A DNA stretch of 64,000 bases from JAFGVL01 sp963663245 (GCA_963663245.1 OY760143.1:1736001-1800000); one strand, 5' to 3'. Numbered from the stretch's first letter, positions 51,142-61,080 are shown. Numbers and translations are program-made. The notes: generated by a model not told the origin, from the sequence alone.

Positions 51142-52568
51142 AGTTCACTAGTAATATTTTGTTCTCGATGGTTTAACTTTACTTTGACTCCATATTTTTT
51201 TGACACATATTCAGCTAAATGCTGTGCAGAATAGACCGAACGGTGCTGTCCTCCAGTACAACCAAAACTAAACATAACAGAAGAAAAACCTCTTCTCACA
51301 TATTCTTGAATATGTGCATCGGCTAATTTATAAGCAGATTGTAAAAAAACTTGAACTTCTCCTTTTTTCTCTAAAAAATCTATTACTGGTTTATCTAAAC
51401 CGGTAAGCTGTTTGTATTCTTCTAGTCTACCTGGATTATTCATTCCTCTACAATCAAACACATATCCACCTCCGTTTCCTGAAGCATCTTCTGGGATACC
51501 CTTTTTATATGAAAAACTATTAATTGAAACACTTAGTTTAGCTTTATCATAACTTTTGAATGAATCTTGATTACTAAACTTTGGAAGCTCATTCATTTCA
51601 CTTAGTACCTTAACGAGGTATGGATAGTTAGAATAATCATTTTGAAGTATTTCTTTTAGATTCTTAATCGCAAAAGGTATACTTTCGATGAAATGGGTCT
51701 TTTGTTCAAAGTAACCCCTAAAACCATAGGCCCCTAAAGCTTGTAGAGAACGAAACAACACAAATAGGTTTATTTTCCTTCTAAACTCTAAAGCATCAAC
51801 AGATTGGTATTTCTCTAATGCTTTTAAATAATGAGAAATTAAGTCTTCTTTTAAACCATTAGGATAATTAGCTTTAGCTTGCCACACAAAAGAAGCTACA
51901 TCATAGTAAATTGGACCTTTTCTACCTCCTTGAAAATCTATAAAACAAGGAGCATTATTTTTAATCATTACATTACGAGATTGAAAATCGCGAAAAAGAA
52001 AGGTGTCTGACTTTTCTAGTAGTAAATCGTCAGCCATTTTCTCAAAATCCTTTTCTAATTTAGGTTCCAAAAAATCTACACCTGTAGTTTTTAAGAAAGA
52101 ATACTTGAAATAATTTAAATCCCACATCACTGTTTTTCTATCAAACTCAGGTTGTGGGTAGCAATTTGAATAATCTAAACCTTCAGCTCCTTCAAATTGT
52201 ATAGTAGGCAAACTTTCAATTGTTTTATACAAAATAGCCTTTTCATCAGTAGAAAAAACTCCAGTCTTGATACCATTAGAGAGAAAATCAAACAAAGACT
52301 CATCTCCTAAGTCTTCTTGTATATAAAACTTATAATCAGACGTATAATCATAAACTTTAGGAACAGATAAAGATTTCTCTGTAAAATGTTTTGCTAACTC
52401 CACAAAAGCTTTATTCTCTAACAAAGATTCTCCAACTACCCCAATCACACTATCCTTTCCCTTTGACAACCGATAATACTGTCGATTAGAACCGTCTGCT
52501 GATAGTTTACTTATATCTGTTGGTTTTTCACCAATATACTCTTCAAATAGTTTGCTTAATGCTTTCAT
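51138..52568 (-). CDS. AmgK-like sugar kinase fused to a RapZ C-terminal domain
   Basis: 476 residues from the ATG at 52568 (MKALSKLFEEYIG). The extension to 52649 runs through the promoter. Residues about 1-330 are an aminoglycoside-phosphotransferase-like kinase: ADGSNRQYYRL, YIQEDLGDESLFDFL, LFRDFQSRNVMI (catalytic Asp/Asn) and FIDFQGGRKGPIYYDVASF (metal Asp), very like anomeric MurNAc/GlcNAc kinase AmgK. The His that normally begins the HxD motif is Phe here. From about residue 345 a RapZ C-terminal domain follows (VFDCRGMNNPGR, MFSFGCTGGQHRSVYSAQ, LNHREQN). The RapZ N-terminal Walker A ATPase is absent. It is cotranscribed with the MurU-like gene. Confidence 0.82.
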   Translation of the reverse strand: MKALSKLFEEYIGEKPTDISKLSADGSNRQYYRLSKGKDSVIGVVGESLLENKAFVELAKHFTEKSLSVPKVYDYTSDYKFYIQEDLGDESLFDFLSNGIKTGVFSTDEKAILYKTIESLPTIQFEGAEGLDYSNCYPQPEFDRKTVMWDLNYFKYSFLKTTGVDFLEPKLEKDFEKMADDLLLEKSDTFLFRDFQSRNVMIKNNAPCFIDFQGGRKGPIYYDVASFVWQAKANYPNGLKEDLISHYLKALEKYQSVDALEFRRKINLFVLFRSLQALGAYGFRGYFEQKTHFIESIPFAIKNLKEILQNDYSNYPYLVKVLSEMNELPKFSNQDSFKSYDKAKLSVSINSFSYKKGIPEDASGNGGGYVFDCRGMNNPGRLEEYKQLTGLDKPVIDFLEKKGEVQVFLQSAYKLADAHIQEYVRRGFSSVMFSFGCTGGQHRSVYSAQHLAEYVSKKYGVKVKLNHREQNITSEL

Positions 52569-52871
52569 AATTTTTATTTGCTCAAAAATACAAAAAAAGG
52601 TCGAATTATTAATTGTTTGTTTTTTTATCTCACTATTCTCAAAAGTCAAAAAAACTAATTTATAATGTAAAAAATAATATCACACGTATCCAAAGAAAAT
52701 AGGTCGATAAATTGGGCTAATATAAAAGATACATGCTTTACAACATGTTTATAAGTGCCTAAATATGACTCCTTTAATTCCAACATTCACTCCTTATCAA
52801 AAAATAAAATATCTAATTTTATAATCGTTAGTTAATAGGAATCATTATTACCAACTAAACATTATAGAATT
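52569..52871. other. 303-bp divergent intergenic region
   Basis: It holds the minus-strand promoter box of the kinase-RapZ gene near its left edge and the leader of the ECF sigma gene. No ORF, RNA or repeat was recognised, and no TAnnTTTG box was evident for the sigma gene, which may be autoregulated. Confidence 0.5.
52583..52590 (-). promoter_or_regulatory. -7 promoter box for the kinase-RapZ/MurU-like operon
   Basis: The minus strand reads TATTTTTG (TAnnTTTG), 14 nt before the ATG at 52568. Confidence 0.55.
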
Positions 52872-53378
52872 ATGAGAAATCTTGACTTTGAAAATAGACT
52901 ACTCGGTCTACAAGGAAACATGTTAAGTTTCGCTTATTCATTAACATCGAATCGCGAAGAAGCAAACGATTTATTGCAAGAAACTACACTAAAGGTTTTA
53001 GACAATGAAGGTAAATTTGTGGAAAATACCAATTTTAAAGGATGGGTATTAACTATAATGAGAAATATCTTTATTAACAATTATCGTAAAATGGTTCGCG
53101 ATCAAACTATAAATGATTATACAGAAAACTCATACTTATTAGAAACACCAAGATCTTCAGGATTTGATACTCCTGAAAGCACATTTGCAATAAAAGAAAT
53201 TACAAAATGTATTAATAACTTTGATGATGAATACAAGATTCCTTTTTCTATGCATATTGCCGGATTTAAATATAATGAGATTGCAGAGAAAATGAATTTA
53301 CCTATAGGTACTGTGAAAAGTAGAATATTTTTTGCTCGTCAACGATTACAAGTTACATTAAAAGAGTACAATTCATAA
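52872..53378 (+). CDS. ECF-type RNA polymerase sigma factor
   Basis: 168 residues. Sigma-70 region 2 (LSFAYSLTSNREEANDLLQE, then FKGWVLTIMRNIFINNYRK) and region 4 helix-turn-helix (FSMHIAGFKYNEIAEKMNLP, then IGTVKSRIFFARQRL). No anti-sigma gene (FecR or zinc-finger type) is adjacent. It resembles the stand-alone Bacteroidota ECF sigmas. Followed by a terminator hairpin, so it is a separate unit from the sensor kinase gene. Confidence 0.92.
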   Translation: MRNLDFENRLLGLQGNMLSFAYSLTSNREEANDLLQETTLKVLDNEGKFVENTNFKGWVLTIMRNIFINNYRKMVRDQTINDYTENSYLLETPRSSGFDTPESTFAIKEITKCINNFDDEYKIPFSMHIAGFKYNEIAEKMNLPIGTVKSRIFFARQRLQVTLKEYNS

Positions 53379-53404
53379 AAAACCAAGCTATAATATATAA
53401 TTAG

Positions 53405-53429
53405 AGCGTCGTAAGTATTTTACGGCGCT
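53405..53429 (+). terminator. Intrinsic terminator after the ECF sigma gene
   Basis: AGCGTCGTAA pairs with TTACGGCGCT (10 bp with one G-T wobble, 5-nt loop), followed at once by TTTTCTTTTT. Confidence 0.85.
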
Positions 53430-53492
53430 TTTTCTTTTTGGCATTATTTCACAAAAACTCTTGTTATGAATAATATTCTATAGAAAAATAAC

Positions 53493-53500
53493 TACTTTTG
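53493..53500 (+). promoter_or_regulatory. -7 promoter box for the hybrid sensor-regulator
   Basis: TACTTTTG, 47 nt before ATG 53548, matches TAnnTTTG. Confidence 0.55.
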
Positions 53501-53547
53501 AAAGTTACAAAAGTATTATTATCGCTTATTTTCATTAATTCGCAACT

Positions 53548-56500
53548 ATGGGAATATTATACTTCACAAAAAACAAATTCTTCCAGTTTATTCTAAGAGC
53601 AATATGCTTTCTCATCTTTGAGATTGTATTCATAGGCACTTCTTATGCAATAAAGCCCTATCAACCGGTAATGGAAGACCCTCTAACTGAATCCTGGAGA
53701 TGGCAAACTTTTCCTGCACTAAATGGACAAGATGTACGATGCATGACAGAAGCTGCTAATCATGTTATGTGGTTTGGTTTAAAAGATGGCATCATGAAAT
53801 TTAATGGTTTTAATTGGGAAAAACATGATAAAAATAATGGGTTTATTTCAGAATCAGTAAACCACTTACTTACAACTAAAAACAAACAAGTCTATGCAGG
53901 AACAAATTATGGATTATTTCGTCTAAAAGAAAACAAATGGGAACGAGCTTATCCATTTCAATCAATAGCTAAAGATAATTTTTCTCCAATTAATACACTC
54001 TGTGAGTTACACGATGGTTCCGTACTTGCAAGTATTGGGTATTTAAACACAGAATATGCCGGCTTACTTCTAATACGTAATAATAAATCAACCTTATTAT
54101 GCTCACCTAATTCATATAATCTATACAAGAAAAAATTCCCCAACACCTCTATTAGGATAATCCCAAAAGATTTACTTATAAATGAAAATATTTCAGTAAG
54201 GACAATCTTTGAAGATAAACAACATCGAATTTGGATAATAAACTATCATAATAAAAAACAAAATCTTCTTTTCTATATAAAATCAATAGATAACTTATCT
54301 AACAACAAAAAATTTTCTAATAGAGATGGACTTAAAATTGGCAGGTATTCTTCTTTAAGCCAAGTCAATGACGGATCTATATACATGACAAACTCCAAGT
54401 CATTAGAAGGTATTATGGCATACAAGAACTACTCTTGGAAAAAAGTTAGAACATGCGATGAAATGGAAGATAATGTTTATTTCACTTCTATTCTAGATAC
54501 GCCAAAAGATGGATTATTTATTGGTGGATTTGGGACTTTATATGCAAAAAGAAATGGAATATGGAAAAGTTATAAGGAACCGAATATCCCAATTCCAAAT
54601 GCACAAATTAGAATATTTAAAGATAGTAAAGGGTATTTATGGATACTAGGATATAGATACGAAGTAGTAAGAAATGACTATGTTGGTGGGAAGTGGAATA
54701 CATTTAAGGAGATAAATTATCAATGTACAAGCAGTGATAAAAAACAGTGGTTCATCTCTGTAAATAATAGAGTAGTTGTTAACGATGGTAATAAATGGTA
54801 TTCATACGGAACTGAAGATGGACTTCCAGAAGGCACTAATAGTATTTTATTAAGTAGAGCTGGAACCTTATGGGTAAGTGGAAATGACAATAACACTGCT
54901 GCCACAGCGTATTTTGATGGTGAAAGATGGCATAAAAAACTACATCCTTCTCTATCGTGGAGTGTTAGTAATAGAAGCTTGTTTGAAGACTCTAAAAAAA
55001 GGATTTGGATAGGCTGTTCGACAAACTTAATAGATGAGAGAGGACAAAAAGGTGGCGTAATGTATTTAGAAGACCCCTCAATTTCTAAAGATAATTGGAT
55101 ACAGTTTCCATCTACAGATACGGTGAAATTTAAAAATGCCTACGGTATAGGAGAATCCACAGATAATCAAATCTGGGTTGGAGGAAGCTTACTTCGTACA
55201 TATAAGGATGGAAGGTGGTCTAATTACCAAATACCACAACAAAGAGGATTCATTGACATTGTAAAGAGCACTCCTAATGGTTTATTGTGGGTAGGCACTC
55301 GAATCGATGGATTGTACTCATACAATGGAAACAGGTGGAGAAACTACAATTACAAAAACGGTTTAGTCACTAATTGTATTATTGACATTTCAATAATATC
55401 TGATTCTAGCGTATGGGTTGCAACGGATAAAGACATTTCTCATTTTGATGGAAAGTCTTGGACCAACAATATCTTCCCAAAAGAACTAACATTAATACGT
55501 GAAGCTGGTGATTTAAAAATTGAAAATAAACAATATGTTTGGATTAACTCATCTAGTTTTGAATGGAAAAGGAGGTTCAAACATGTAAAAGATTTAGATG
55601 CTTCAATGAAAGAATCATTTAAAACAACTCGCTATCAAATGGGCAGAAATGCTCCAGAAACATATATAACATCATACTATGATGAAGTCCCATATAAAGG
55701 AAATAGTTATATAACATGGTCTGGAGTAGATTCGTGGCAACATACCCCTGCAGATAGATTATCCTATTCATATAGATTCAATGGTGGTGAATGGTCTTCT
55801 TTCACAGAAGAAACTAACAAAACTTTTACTAATCTTGAGAGTGGTGACTATGTAATGGAAGTACGTGCGCGTGACCTTGATTTTAATACAGACCTTACTC
55901 CTGCTCGTATTGAATTTATAGTTGCACCTCCAGTATGGAAGCAATTATGGTTTATCTCCTTAATTTCTATATTTCTTATTATCATAATTGTATATCAAAT
56001 AAGATTAATTAAAAGAAATAAAACTTTAAATACGGCAAAACTTGAATTAGAAAACAAAAACTTTAAAATTACAGCACAAAAAGAAGATATAATGAAGATT
56101 GCTGAACGCGAACAAGAAAGCAATCAACAGAGAATAAAGTTTTTTACTAATATTACACATGACTTTAGAACACCATTAACTCTCATTTTAGGAAGTTTGG
56201 ATAGAATCTCAACATTAAAAATAAAATCTGACACAACTGGCTTAAAAAAATACTTATCATTAGTACAAAAAAACTCTGAACAATTGCTTCGTCTTATCAA
56301 CCAATTAATGGATTTTAGAAAAGCTGAAACAGAAACTATGGGTTTAAAAGTAGCGAAAGGAAATATTATTAAATTTACTGAAAATATTGTTTCCTCATTT
56401 CACTCACATATGGAAATGCACCATATTCAATTACTCTTTGATCAAGGAGTGGATGACATAAGTGCTTGGTATGATGCCGAAAAAATTGAGAAGATTTTAT

Positions 56501-57729
56501 ACAACTTAATTTCCAATGCCATAAAATTTACACCTGAAAATGGAGTTATAAAGGTTTCAATAAAACTAGAAGATTCTAAAGAAAACTATCAAATTATAGT
56601 GCAAGATACTGGGATAGGAATACCACAAGATGACATAATAAAGATTATTGAACCATTCTATCAAGCAAATAACAAAGCTATTAGAAATGAGGAAGGAACT
56701 GGGATAGGACTTTCTTTAGTTAAAAAACTAGTTGAAATACATTATGGAACTATTCATATCCACAGCAACACTAAAAAAGAAAGCGCACAATCTTACAATA
56801 CTACTTTTACAATCACATTACCTATGGGCAAAACTTTATTTAAAAGTGATGAGATAATACTTGATGAAGCTCTTGACTCAACTGAAACAAATAATTCTTC
56901 CGAAAAATCTAATGATAAAGAGCATGATTCAAATAATATTTCTTTAAACAATGATCAAACAAATGACACTCTCAAACCTAAAATTTTAGTTATTGATGAC
57001 AATGCTGAAATAAGAGCTTTTATAATTGACACATTAAGCAATATGTATGATCTTATTGAAGCTGTTAATGGTGAAGATGGATTATTAAAAGCTATCAAAT
57101 TCTTACCTGATATAGTTATCTGCGATTTAATGATGCCAATAATGAATGGAACAGAATTTTGTGCAAAATCAAAATCTGATGAACGCTTAAGTCATATCCC
57201 TATTATTCTATTAACTGCAAACAATGCAGAAGAAAGCATGATTCAAGGATACGAAACTGGTGCTGATGATTACATGACTAAACCCTTTAAAACAAAAATA
57301 TTAGAGCTAAGAATTAAAAACATTCTTGATAATAGAGAGATATTGCGACAAAGATTTAAGACTGAAATTAGCCTTGAGCCTAAAAGCATGAACATAACAA
57401 CTGTAGATGCTGATTTCCTTCAGAAGACTATAGATATTGTTGATAACAATATTAAGGATGAGAATTTTGATGTTGTTATGCTTAGTAGCGAGCTTAATAT
57501 TAGTCCACGACAACTACATAACAAACTTACGGCGCTTACAGATATGTCTCCAGGCGAATTTATAAGAGTCTATCGTTTAAAAAAAGCAGCTGAGTTTTTA
57601 GTAAAGAAACAAACAAGTATCTCAGAAGTTGCCTACGACTTTGGGTTCTCAAACCCCAAGTATTTCAGTAAAAGTTTCCGCCAACAATTTGGACTTACAC
57701 CCTCAGAGTACATCAAGAAAAATAGTTAA
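53548..57729 (+). CDS. Hybrid two-component system protein (sensor kinase-response regulator-AraC)
   Basis: 1,393 residues, all in one chain. N-terminal TM/signal (about 10-35); periplasmic two-component propeller repeats (RWQTFPALNGQDVRCMTE; repeated LWVG/IWVGG strands); Y_Y_Y domain (about 690-790); TM near 800; HisKA with FFTNITHDFRTPLTLI (His 871); HATPase with NLISNAIKFTPENG, DTGIGIP and GTGIGLSLVKKLV. A receiver domain follows (KILVIDDNAE, phospho-Asp in CDLMMPIMNG near 1193, Lys in MTKPF) and then a C-terminal AraC HTH (ISEVAYDFGFSNPKYFSK). Such proteins sense oligosaccharides in the periplasm and switch on polysaccharide-use genes. No SusC/SusD pair is adjacent, so the target is unknown. 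Confidence 0.95.
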   Translation: MGILYFTKNKFFQFILRAICFLIFEIVFIGTSYAIKPYQPVMEDPLTESWRWQTFPALNGQDVRCMTEAANHVMWFGLKDGIMKFNGFNWEKHDKNNGFISESVNHLLTTKNKQVYAGTNYGLFRLKENKWERAYPFQSIAKDNFSPINTLCELHDGSVLASIGYLNTEYAGLLLIRNNKSTLLCSPNSYNLYKKKFPNTSIRIIPKDLLINENISVRTIFEDKQHRIWIINYHNKKQNLLFYIKSIDNLSNNKKFSNRDGLKIGRYSSLSQVNDGSIYMTNSKSLEGIMAYKNYSWKKVRTCDEMEDNVYFTSILDTPKDGLFIGGFGTLYAKRNGIWKSYKEPNIPIPNAQIRIFKDSKGYLWILGYRYEVVRNDYVGGKWNTFKEINYQCTSSDKKQWFISVNNRVVVNDGNKWYSYGTEDGLPEGTNSILLSRAGTLWVSGNDNNTAATAYFDGERWHKKLHPSLSWSVSNRSLFEDSKKRIWIGCSTNLIDERGQKGGVMYLEDPSISKDNWIQFPSTDTVKFKNAYGIGESTDNQIWVGGSLLRTYKDGRWSNYQIPQQRGFIDIVKSTPNGLLWVGTRIDGLYSYNGNRWRNYNYKNGLVTNCIIDISIISDSSVWVATDKDISHFDGKSWTNNIFPKELTLIREAGDLKIENKQYVWINSSSFEWKRRFKHVKDLDASMKESFKTTRYQMGRNAPETYITSYYDEVPYKGNSYITWSGVDSWQHTPADRLSYSYRFNGGEWSSFTEETNKTFTNLESGDYVMEVRARDLDFNTDLTPARIEFIVAPPVWKQLWFISLISIFLIIIIVYQIRLIKRNKTLNTAKLELENKNFKITAQKEDIMKIAEREQESNQQRIKFFTNITHDFRTPLTLILGSLDRISTLKIKSDTTGLKKYLSLVQKNSEQLLRLINQLMDFRKAETETMGLKVAKGNIIKFTENIVSSFHSHMEMHHIQLLFDQGVDDISAWYDAEKIEKILYNLISNAIKFTPENGVIKVSIKLEDSKENYQIIVQDTGIGIPQDDIIKIIEPFYQANNKAIRNEEGTGIGLSLVKKLVEIHYGTIHIHSNTKKESAQSYNTTFTITLPMGKTLFKSDEIILDEALDSTETNNSSEKSNDKEHDSNNISLNNDQTNDTLKPKILVIDDNAEIRAFIIDTLSNMYDLIEAVNGEDGLLKAIKFLPDIVICDLMMPIMNGTEFCAKSKSDERLSHIPIILLTANNAEESMIQGYETGADDYMTKPFKTKILELRIKNILDNREILRQRFKTEISLEPKSMNITTVDADFLQKTIDIVDNNIKDENFDVVMLSSELNISPRQLHNKLTALTDMSPGEFIRVYRLKKAAEFLVKKQTSISEVAYDFGFSNPKYFSKSFRQQFGLTPSEYIKKNS

Positions 57730-57731
57730 AA

Positions 57732-57764
57732 AAAGGCTCAATTATTAAGAATAATTGAGCCTTT
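57732..57764 (+). terminator. Terminator after the hybrid sensor gene
   Basis: AAAGGCTCAATTATT pairs perfectly with AATAATTGAGCCTTT (15 bp, 3-nt loop) just after the stop codon. It can also serve the convergent lipoprotein gene. Confidence 0.85.
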
Positions 57765-57786
57765 ACACATATAATAATTTCTTTAT

Positions 57787-58344
57787 CTATTTCCGAAGCA
57801 CCATCTTAACAGTACCTTCTACAATACCATACCTAGTAATAGTTGGAGATAATACGACACTCCCTGTCCCTGAAAAAACATAATCCAAGTACACATCATT
57901 AGAGACAACTATTCCTTTAACATTCAGAACTGTAGAATCAACTACAATTCCATCAGCAGAAGGAGTTGCTCCTAAATCTGATTCTTTAAAAATTATCGAA
58001 TCACCCTTTATACAGCCATACATTGTTCGTTTAGAATCAGTATACTTTACTGAATCGCCACCAATATCCTTTATTGTAGCCATACTTTCTGAAAAATAAG
58101 CATTAATAAATTCAACTTTTTCATTGTAAGCTATTGTATCTGGACTACCAGGAGGGTTAGTAGTCATATTTTGATCTCCATCAAAATCTAAATCAACCGC
58201 TAATCTAACAATTGAATTACTATAATCAATATCGCTACTAAAAGTTCCTAAGAATGCTTCTTTCCCAGACTTTATAAATTCACAAGCACTAAAAGAAATG
58301 ATTGTTAAGAAGAGTAATGAAGAAAATTTTAAAATATGTTTCAT
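57787..58344 (-). CDS. Predicted lipoprotein, function unknown
   Basis: 185 residues. Signal peptide with lipobox (FLTIISFSAC-E), so Cys21 is the likely lipidation site. The mature part is beta-rich with acidic patches (VDLDFDGDQNM, KDIGGDSVKYTD) and ends in VVLSPTITRYGIVEGTVKMVL. No family recognised. It is convergent with the hybrid sensor and divergent from clpC; it carries its own promoter box at 58385-58392. Confidence 0.75.
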   Translation of the reverse strand: MKHILKFSSLLFLTIISFSACEFIKSGKEAFLGTFSSDIDYSNSIVRLAVDLDFDGDQNMTTNPPGSPDTIAYNEKVEFINAYFSESMATIKDIGGDSVKYTDSKRTMYGCIKGDSIIFKESDLGATPSADGIVVDSTVLNVKGIVVSNDVYLDYVFSGTGSVVLSPTITRYGIVEGTVKMVLRK

Positions 58345-58384
58345 CTTGTTATAAATAAAATGATTAGATTTAAATATTGTATTA

Positions 58385-58392
58385 CAAAGTTA
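58385..58392 (-). promoter_or_regulatory. -7 promoter box for the lipoprotein gene
   Basis: The minus strand reads TAACTTTG (TAnnTTTG), 40 nt before the ATG. Confidence 0.5.
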
Positions 58393-58500
58393 AAACAAAT
58401 TGAACTAAATTACACTTTTATTAAACATTTCGATATCAATTAACAATTTAAGATGTTAATAAGAAATTTAAAATCACTATTTTTAATGTGTGTTTTTTTC

Positions 58501-58508
58501 TACATTTG
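58501..58508 (+). promoter_or_regulatory. -7 promoter box for clpC
   Basis: TACATTTG, 51 nt before ATG 58560, matches TAnnTTTG. No CIRCE or CtsR-like operator was recognised. Confidence 0.55.
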
Positions 58509-58559
58509 CAGTAGAAATAATCACTACAGAACAGTATTATTAATTAAGGATACAGATAT

Positions 58560-61058
58560 ATGGAAACTAATTTTTCACAAAAAGTAAAAGATGCATTAGT
58601 TTTTAGCAAAGAAGAGGCTGAAAGACTAGGCAACGACTACATAGGCCCTGAACACCTACTTCTAGGCATCCTTCGAGAAGGAGAAAGCAAAGCAATACAT
58701 ATACTTCAATCATTTAAAGTTGATTTACAACGTGTAAAACAAGAGATTGAAGCACAAATACGTACCAACAAAGATATTACAAAAGAGTCTTCTATTCCTC
58801 TTTTAAAATCTACAGACAAGATTCTGAAAATTATATCTTTAGAAGTTCGAGCTTTAGGCCAAACAGAAGCTGATACTGACCATCTATTATTAGCTATTTT
58901 AAAAGAAAAAAACAATTTTGCAGCTGAAACATTAAACGCTGAACATATAGACTATATATTAGTTAGAGATCGCTTACTACAAGAGAAACAAGCTGATGTA
59001 AGATCTTCATTCCAAGGTGGAGACGAAGACGAAGAAGATGATGATATCCCTTTAGGAGGTCCAAAACACCAGAAACCTTCATCATCAAAAACATCTAATG
59101 ATACACCTGTATTAGATAACTTTGGTACAGATATGAACAAAGCTGCCGAAGAAGGGAGCCTCGACCCTGTAGTAGGTAGAGACATAGAAATCGAGCGTTT
59201 AGCTCAAATACTTAGTCGTAGAAAGAAAAACAACCCAGTTTTGATTGGAGAACCAGGCGTTGGTAAATCTGCTATTGTTGAAGGTTTAGCTCTACGAATT
59301 GTTCAACGTAAAGTTTCTCGTGTTTTATTTAATAAACGAGTTGTTGCCTTAGACATGGCATCTATCGTCGCTGGAACAAAATATCGAGGTCAATTTGAAG
59401 AACGAGTTAAAGCAATTCTAAACGAGCTGGCAAAGAATCCTAACATCGTATTATTCATTGATGAAATTCATACAATAGTTGGTGCAGGTAGCACACCTGG
59501 TTCTTTAGATGCTGCCAACATGCTAAAACCAGCACTAGCGCGTGGAGAGATTCAATGTATTGGTGCAACTACCTTAGACGAATACCGTCAGAACATTGAA
59601 AAAGATGGAGCATTAGAACGACGCTTCCAGAAAATAATGGTAGACCCAACTACCGGTGAAGAAACTTTACAAATTTTACAAAATATAAAAGAACGCTACG
59701 AAGACCATCACAATGTCACCTATACTCCTGAAGCAATAACTGCTTGTATGAAACTAACAGAGAGATATATAAGCGATCGATGTTTTCCTGACAAAGCAAT
59801 TGATGCATTAGACGAAGCTGGCTCAAGAGCTCATATCATGAATATTAAAGTTCCTGAAAATATTGAGAAACTTGAGAAACAGATTGAAGATACAAAGGTT
59901 GAAAAGTTGAACTCAGTTAAACAACAAAACTTTGAACTTGCGGCTAGCTTTAGAGACAAAGAAAAGGATTTATTAAATCAACTAGAGAATGAAAAGCAGA
60001 AATGGGAAGATGACCTTAAAGAGCACCGTGAAATTGTAAGTGAAGAAAAAGTAGCTGAAGTAATTGCTATGATGTCTGGTGTTCCTGTTCAACGAATCGC
60101 TCAAGCTGAAGGACTACGACTGATACAAATGAATGAAGTCCTTAAAAATAAAGTAATTGGACAACCAGAAGCTGTAGAGAAAGTTGTAAAAGCAATACAA
60201 CGAAACAGAGTTGGCATTAAAGACCCAAACAAACCAATTGGAACATTTATATTCTTAGGACCTACTGGTGTTGGTAAAACTCACCTAGCAAAAATATTAT
60301 CAGAATTCATGTTCGACAGTGTTGATTCATTGATTCGCATAGACATGAGTGAATACATGGAGAAATTTAGTGTTTCACGTTTAATTGGAGCACCTCCGGG
60401 ATATGTTGGCTATGAAGAAGGAGGACAACTTACTGAAAAAGTACGTCGTAGACCCTACTCTATTGTTTTATTAGATGAAATTGAGAAAGCACATCCAGAT
60501 GTCTTTAATATATTACTTCAAGTATTAGACGAAGGACGCTTAACAGATAGCTTAGGTCGTAGAATTGATTTTAAAAATACGATTATCATTATGACATCAA
60601 ATGTTGGTACTCGCCAGCTGAAAGACTTTGGTAAAGGTGTTGGTTTTTCTACTCCTGGATCAGACAATGATCCTTCACACACACAAGGAGTAATTCAGAA
60701 AGCATTAAACAGAACTTTTGCCCCTGAATTTTTAAACAGAGTAGATGATGTTATAATGTTTGATCAATTAAGCAAAGAATCTATTCACGAGATAATTGAT
60801 ATTGAATTGGCTAGCTTATTAAAACGTATCGAAGACTTAGGCTTCAAATTAGACTTATCTAAAGAAGCAAAGGAGTTTATTGCTGACCAAGGCTATGATG
60901 TTCAGTATGGCGCTCGTCCATTGAAACGAGCTATCCAAAAGTTTATTGAAGATGAGTTATCTGAAATACTTATTAAAAATTCAATAAAAGAAGGACAAAC
61001 AATTATGCTTAAGTTTGATAAAAAGCAGAAAAAGTTAATTTCTGAAGTAAAAGAATAG
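58560..61058 (+). CDS. clpC: ATP-dependent Clp protease ATP-binding subunit ClpC
   Basis: 832 residues. Two N-terminal Clp_N repeats (EEAERLGNDYIGPEHLLLGI; LEVRALGQTEADTDHLLLAI), AAA1 with Walker A GEPGVGKSAIVEG (near 229) and FIDEIHTIVGAG, a UVR-type middle segment (FELAASFRDKEKDLLNQLE), AAA2 with GPTGVGKTHLAK (near 567) and LLDEIEKAHPDVFN, and a C-terminal D2-small domain. It unfolds substrates for ClpP. ClpP and McsA/McsB are not encoded here. Confidence 0.96.
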   Translation: METNFSQKVKDALVFSKEEAERLGNDYIGPEHLLLGILREGESKAIHILQSFKVDLQRVKQEIEAQIRTNKDITKESSIPLLKSTDKILKIISLEVRALGQTEADTDHLLLAILKEKNNFAAETLNAEHIDYILVRDRLLQEKQADVRSSFQGGDEDEEDDDIPLGGPKHQKPSSSKTSNDTPVLDNFGTDMNKAAEEGSLDPVVGRDIEIERLAQILSRRKKNNPVLIGEPGVGKSAIVEGLALRIVQRKVSRVLFNKRVVALDMASIVAGTKYRGQFEERVKAILNELAKNPNIVLFIDEIHTIVGAGSTPGSLDAANMLKPALARGEIQCIGATTLDEYRQNIEKDGALERRFQKIMVDPTTGEETLQILQNIKERYEDHHNVTYTPEAITACMKLTERYISDRCFPDKAIDALDEAGSRAHIMNIKVPENIEKLEKQIEDTKVEKLNSVKQQNFELAASFRDKEKDLLNQLENEKQKWEDDLKEHREIVSEEKVAEVIAMMSGVPVQRIAQAEGLRLIQMNEVLKNKVIGQPEAVEKVVKAIQRNRVGIKDPNKPIGTFIFLGPTGVGKTHLAKILSEFMFDSVDSLIRIDMSEYMEKFSVSRLIGAPPGYVGYEEGGQLTEKVRRRPYSIVLLDEIEKAHPDVFNILLQVLDEGRLTDSLGRRIDFKNTIIIMTSNVGTRQLKDFGKGVGFSTPGSDNDPSHTQGVIQKALNRTFAPEFLNRVDDVIMFDQLSKESIHEIIDIELASLLKRIEDLGFKLDLSKEAKEFIADQGYDVQYGARPLKRAIQKFIEDELSEILIKNSIKEGQTIMLKFDKKQKKLISEVKE

Positions 61059-61080
61059 TAAAATTTAGTTCAAAAATATA

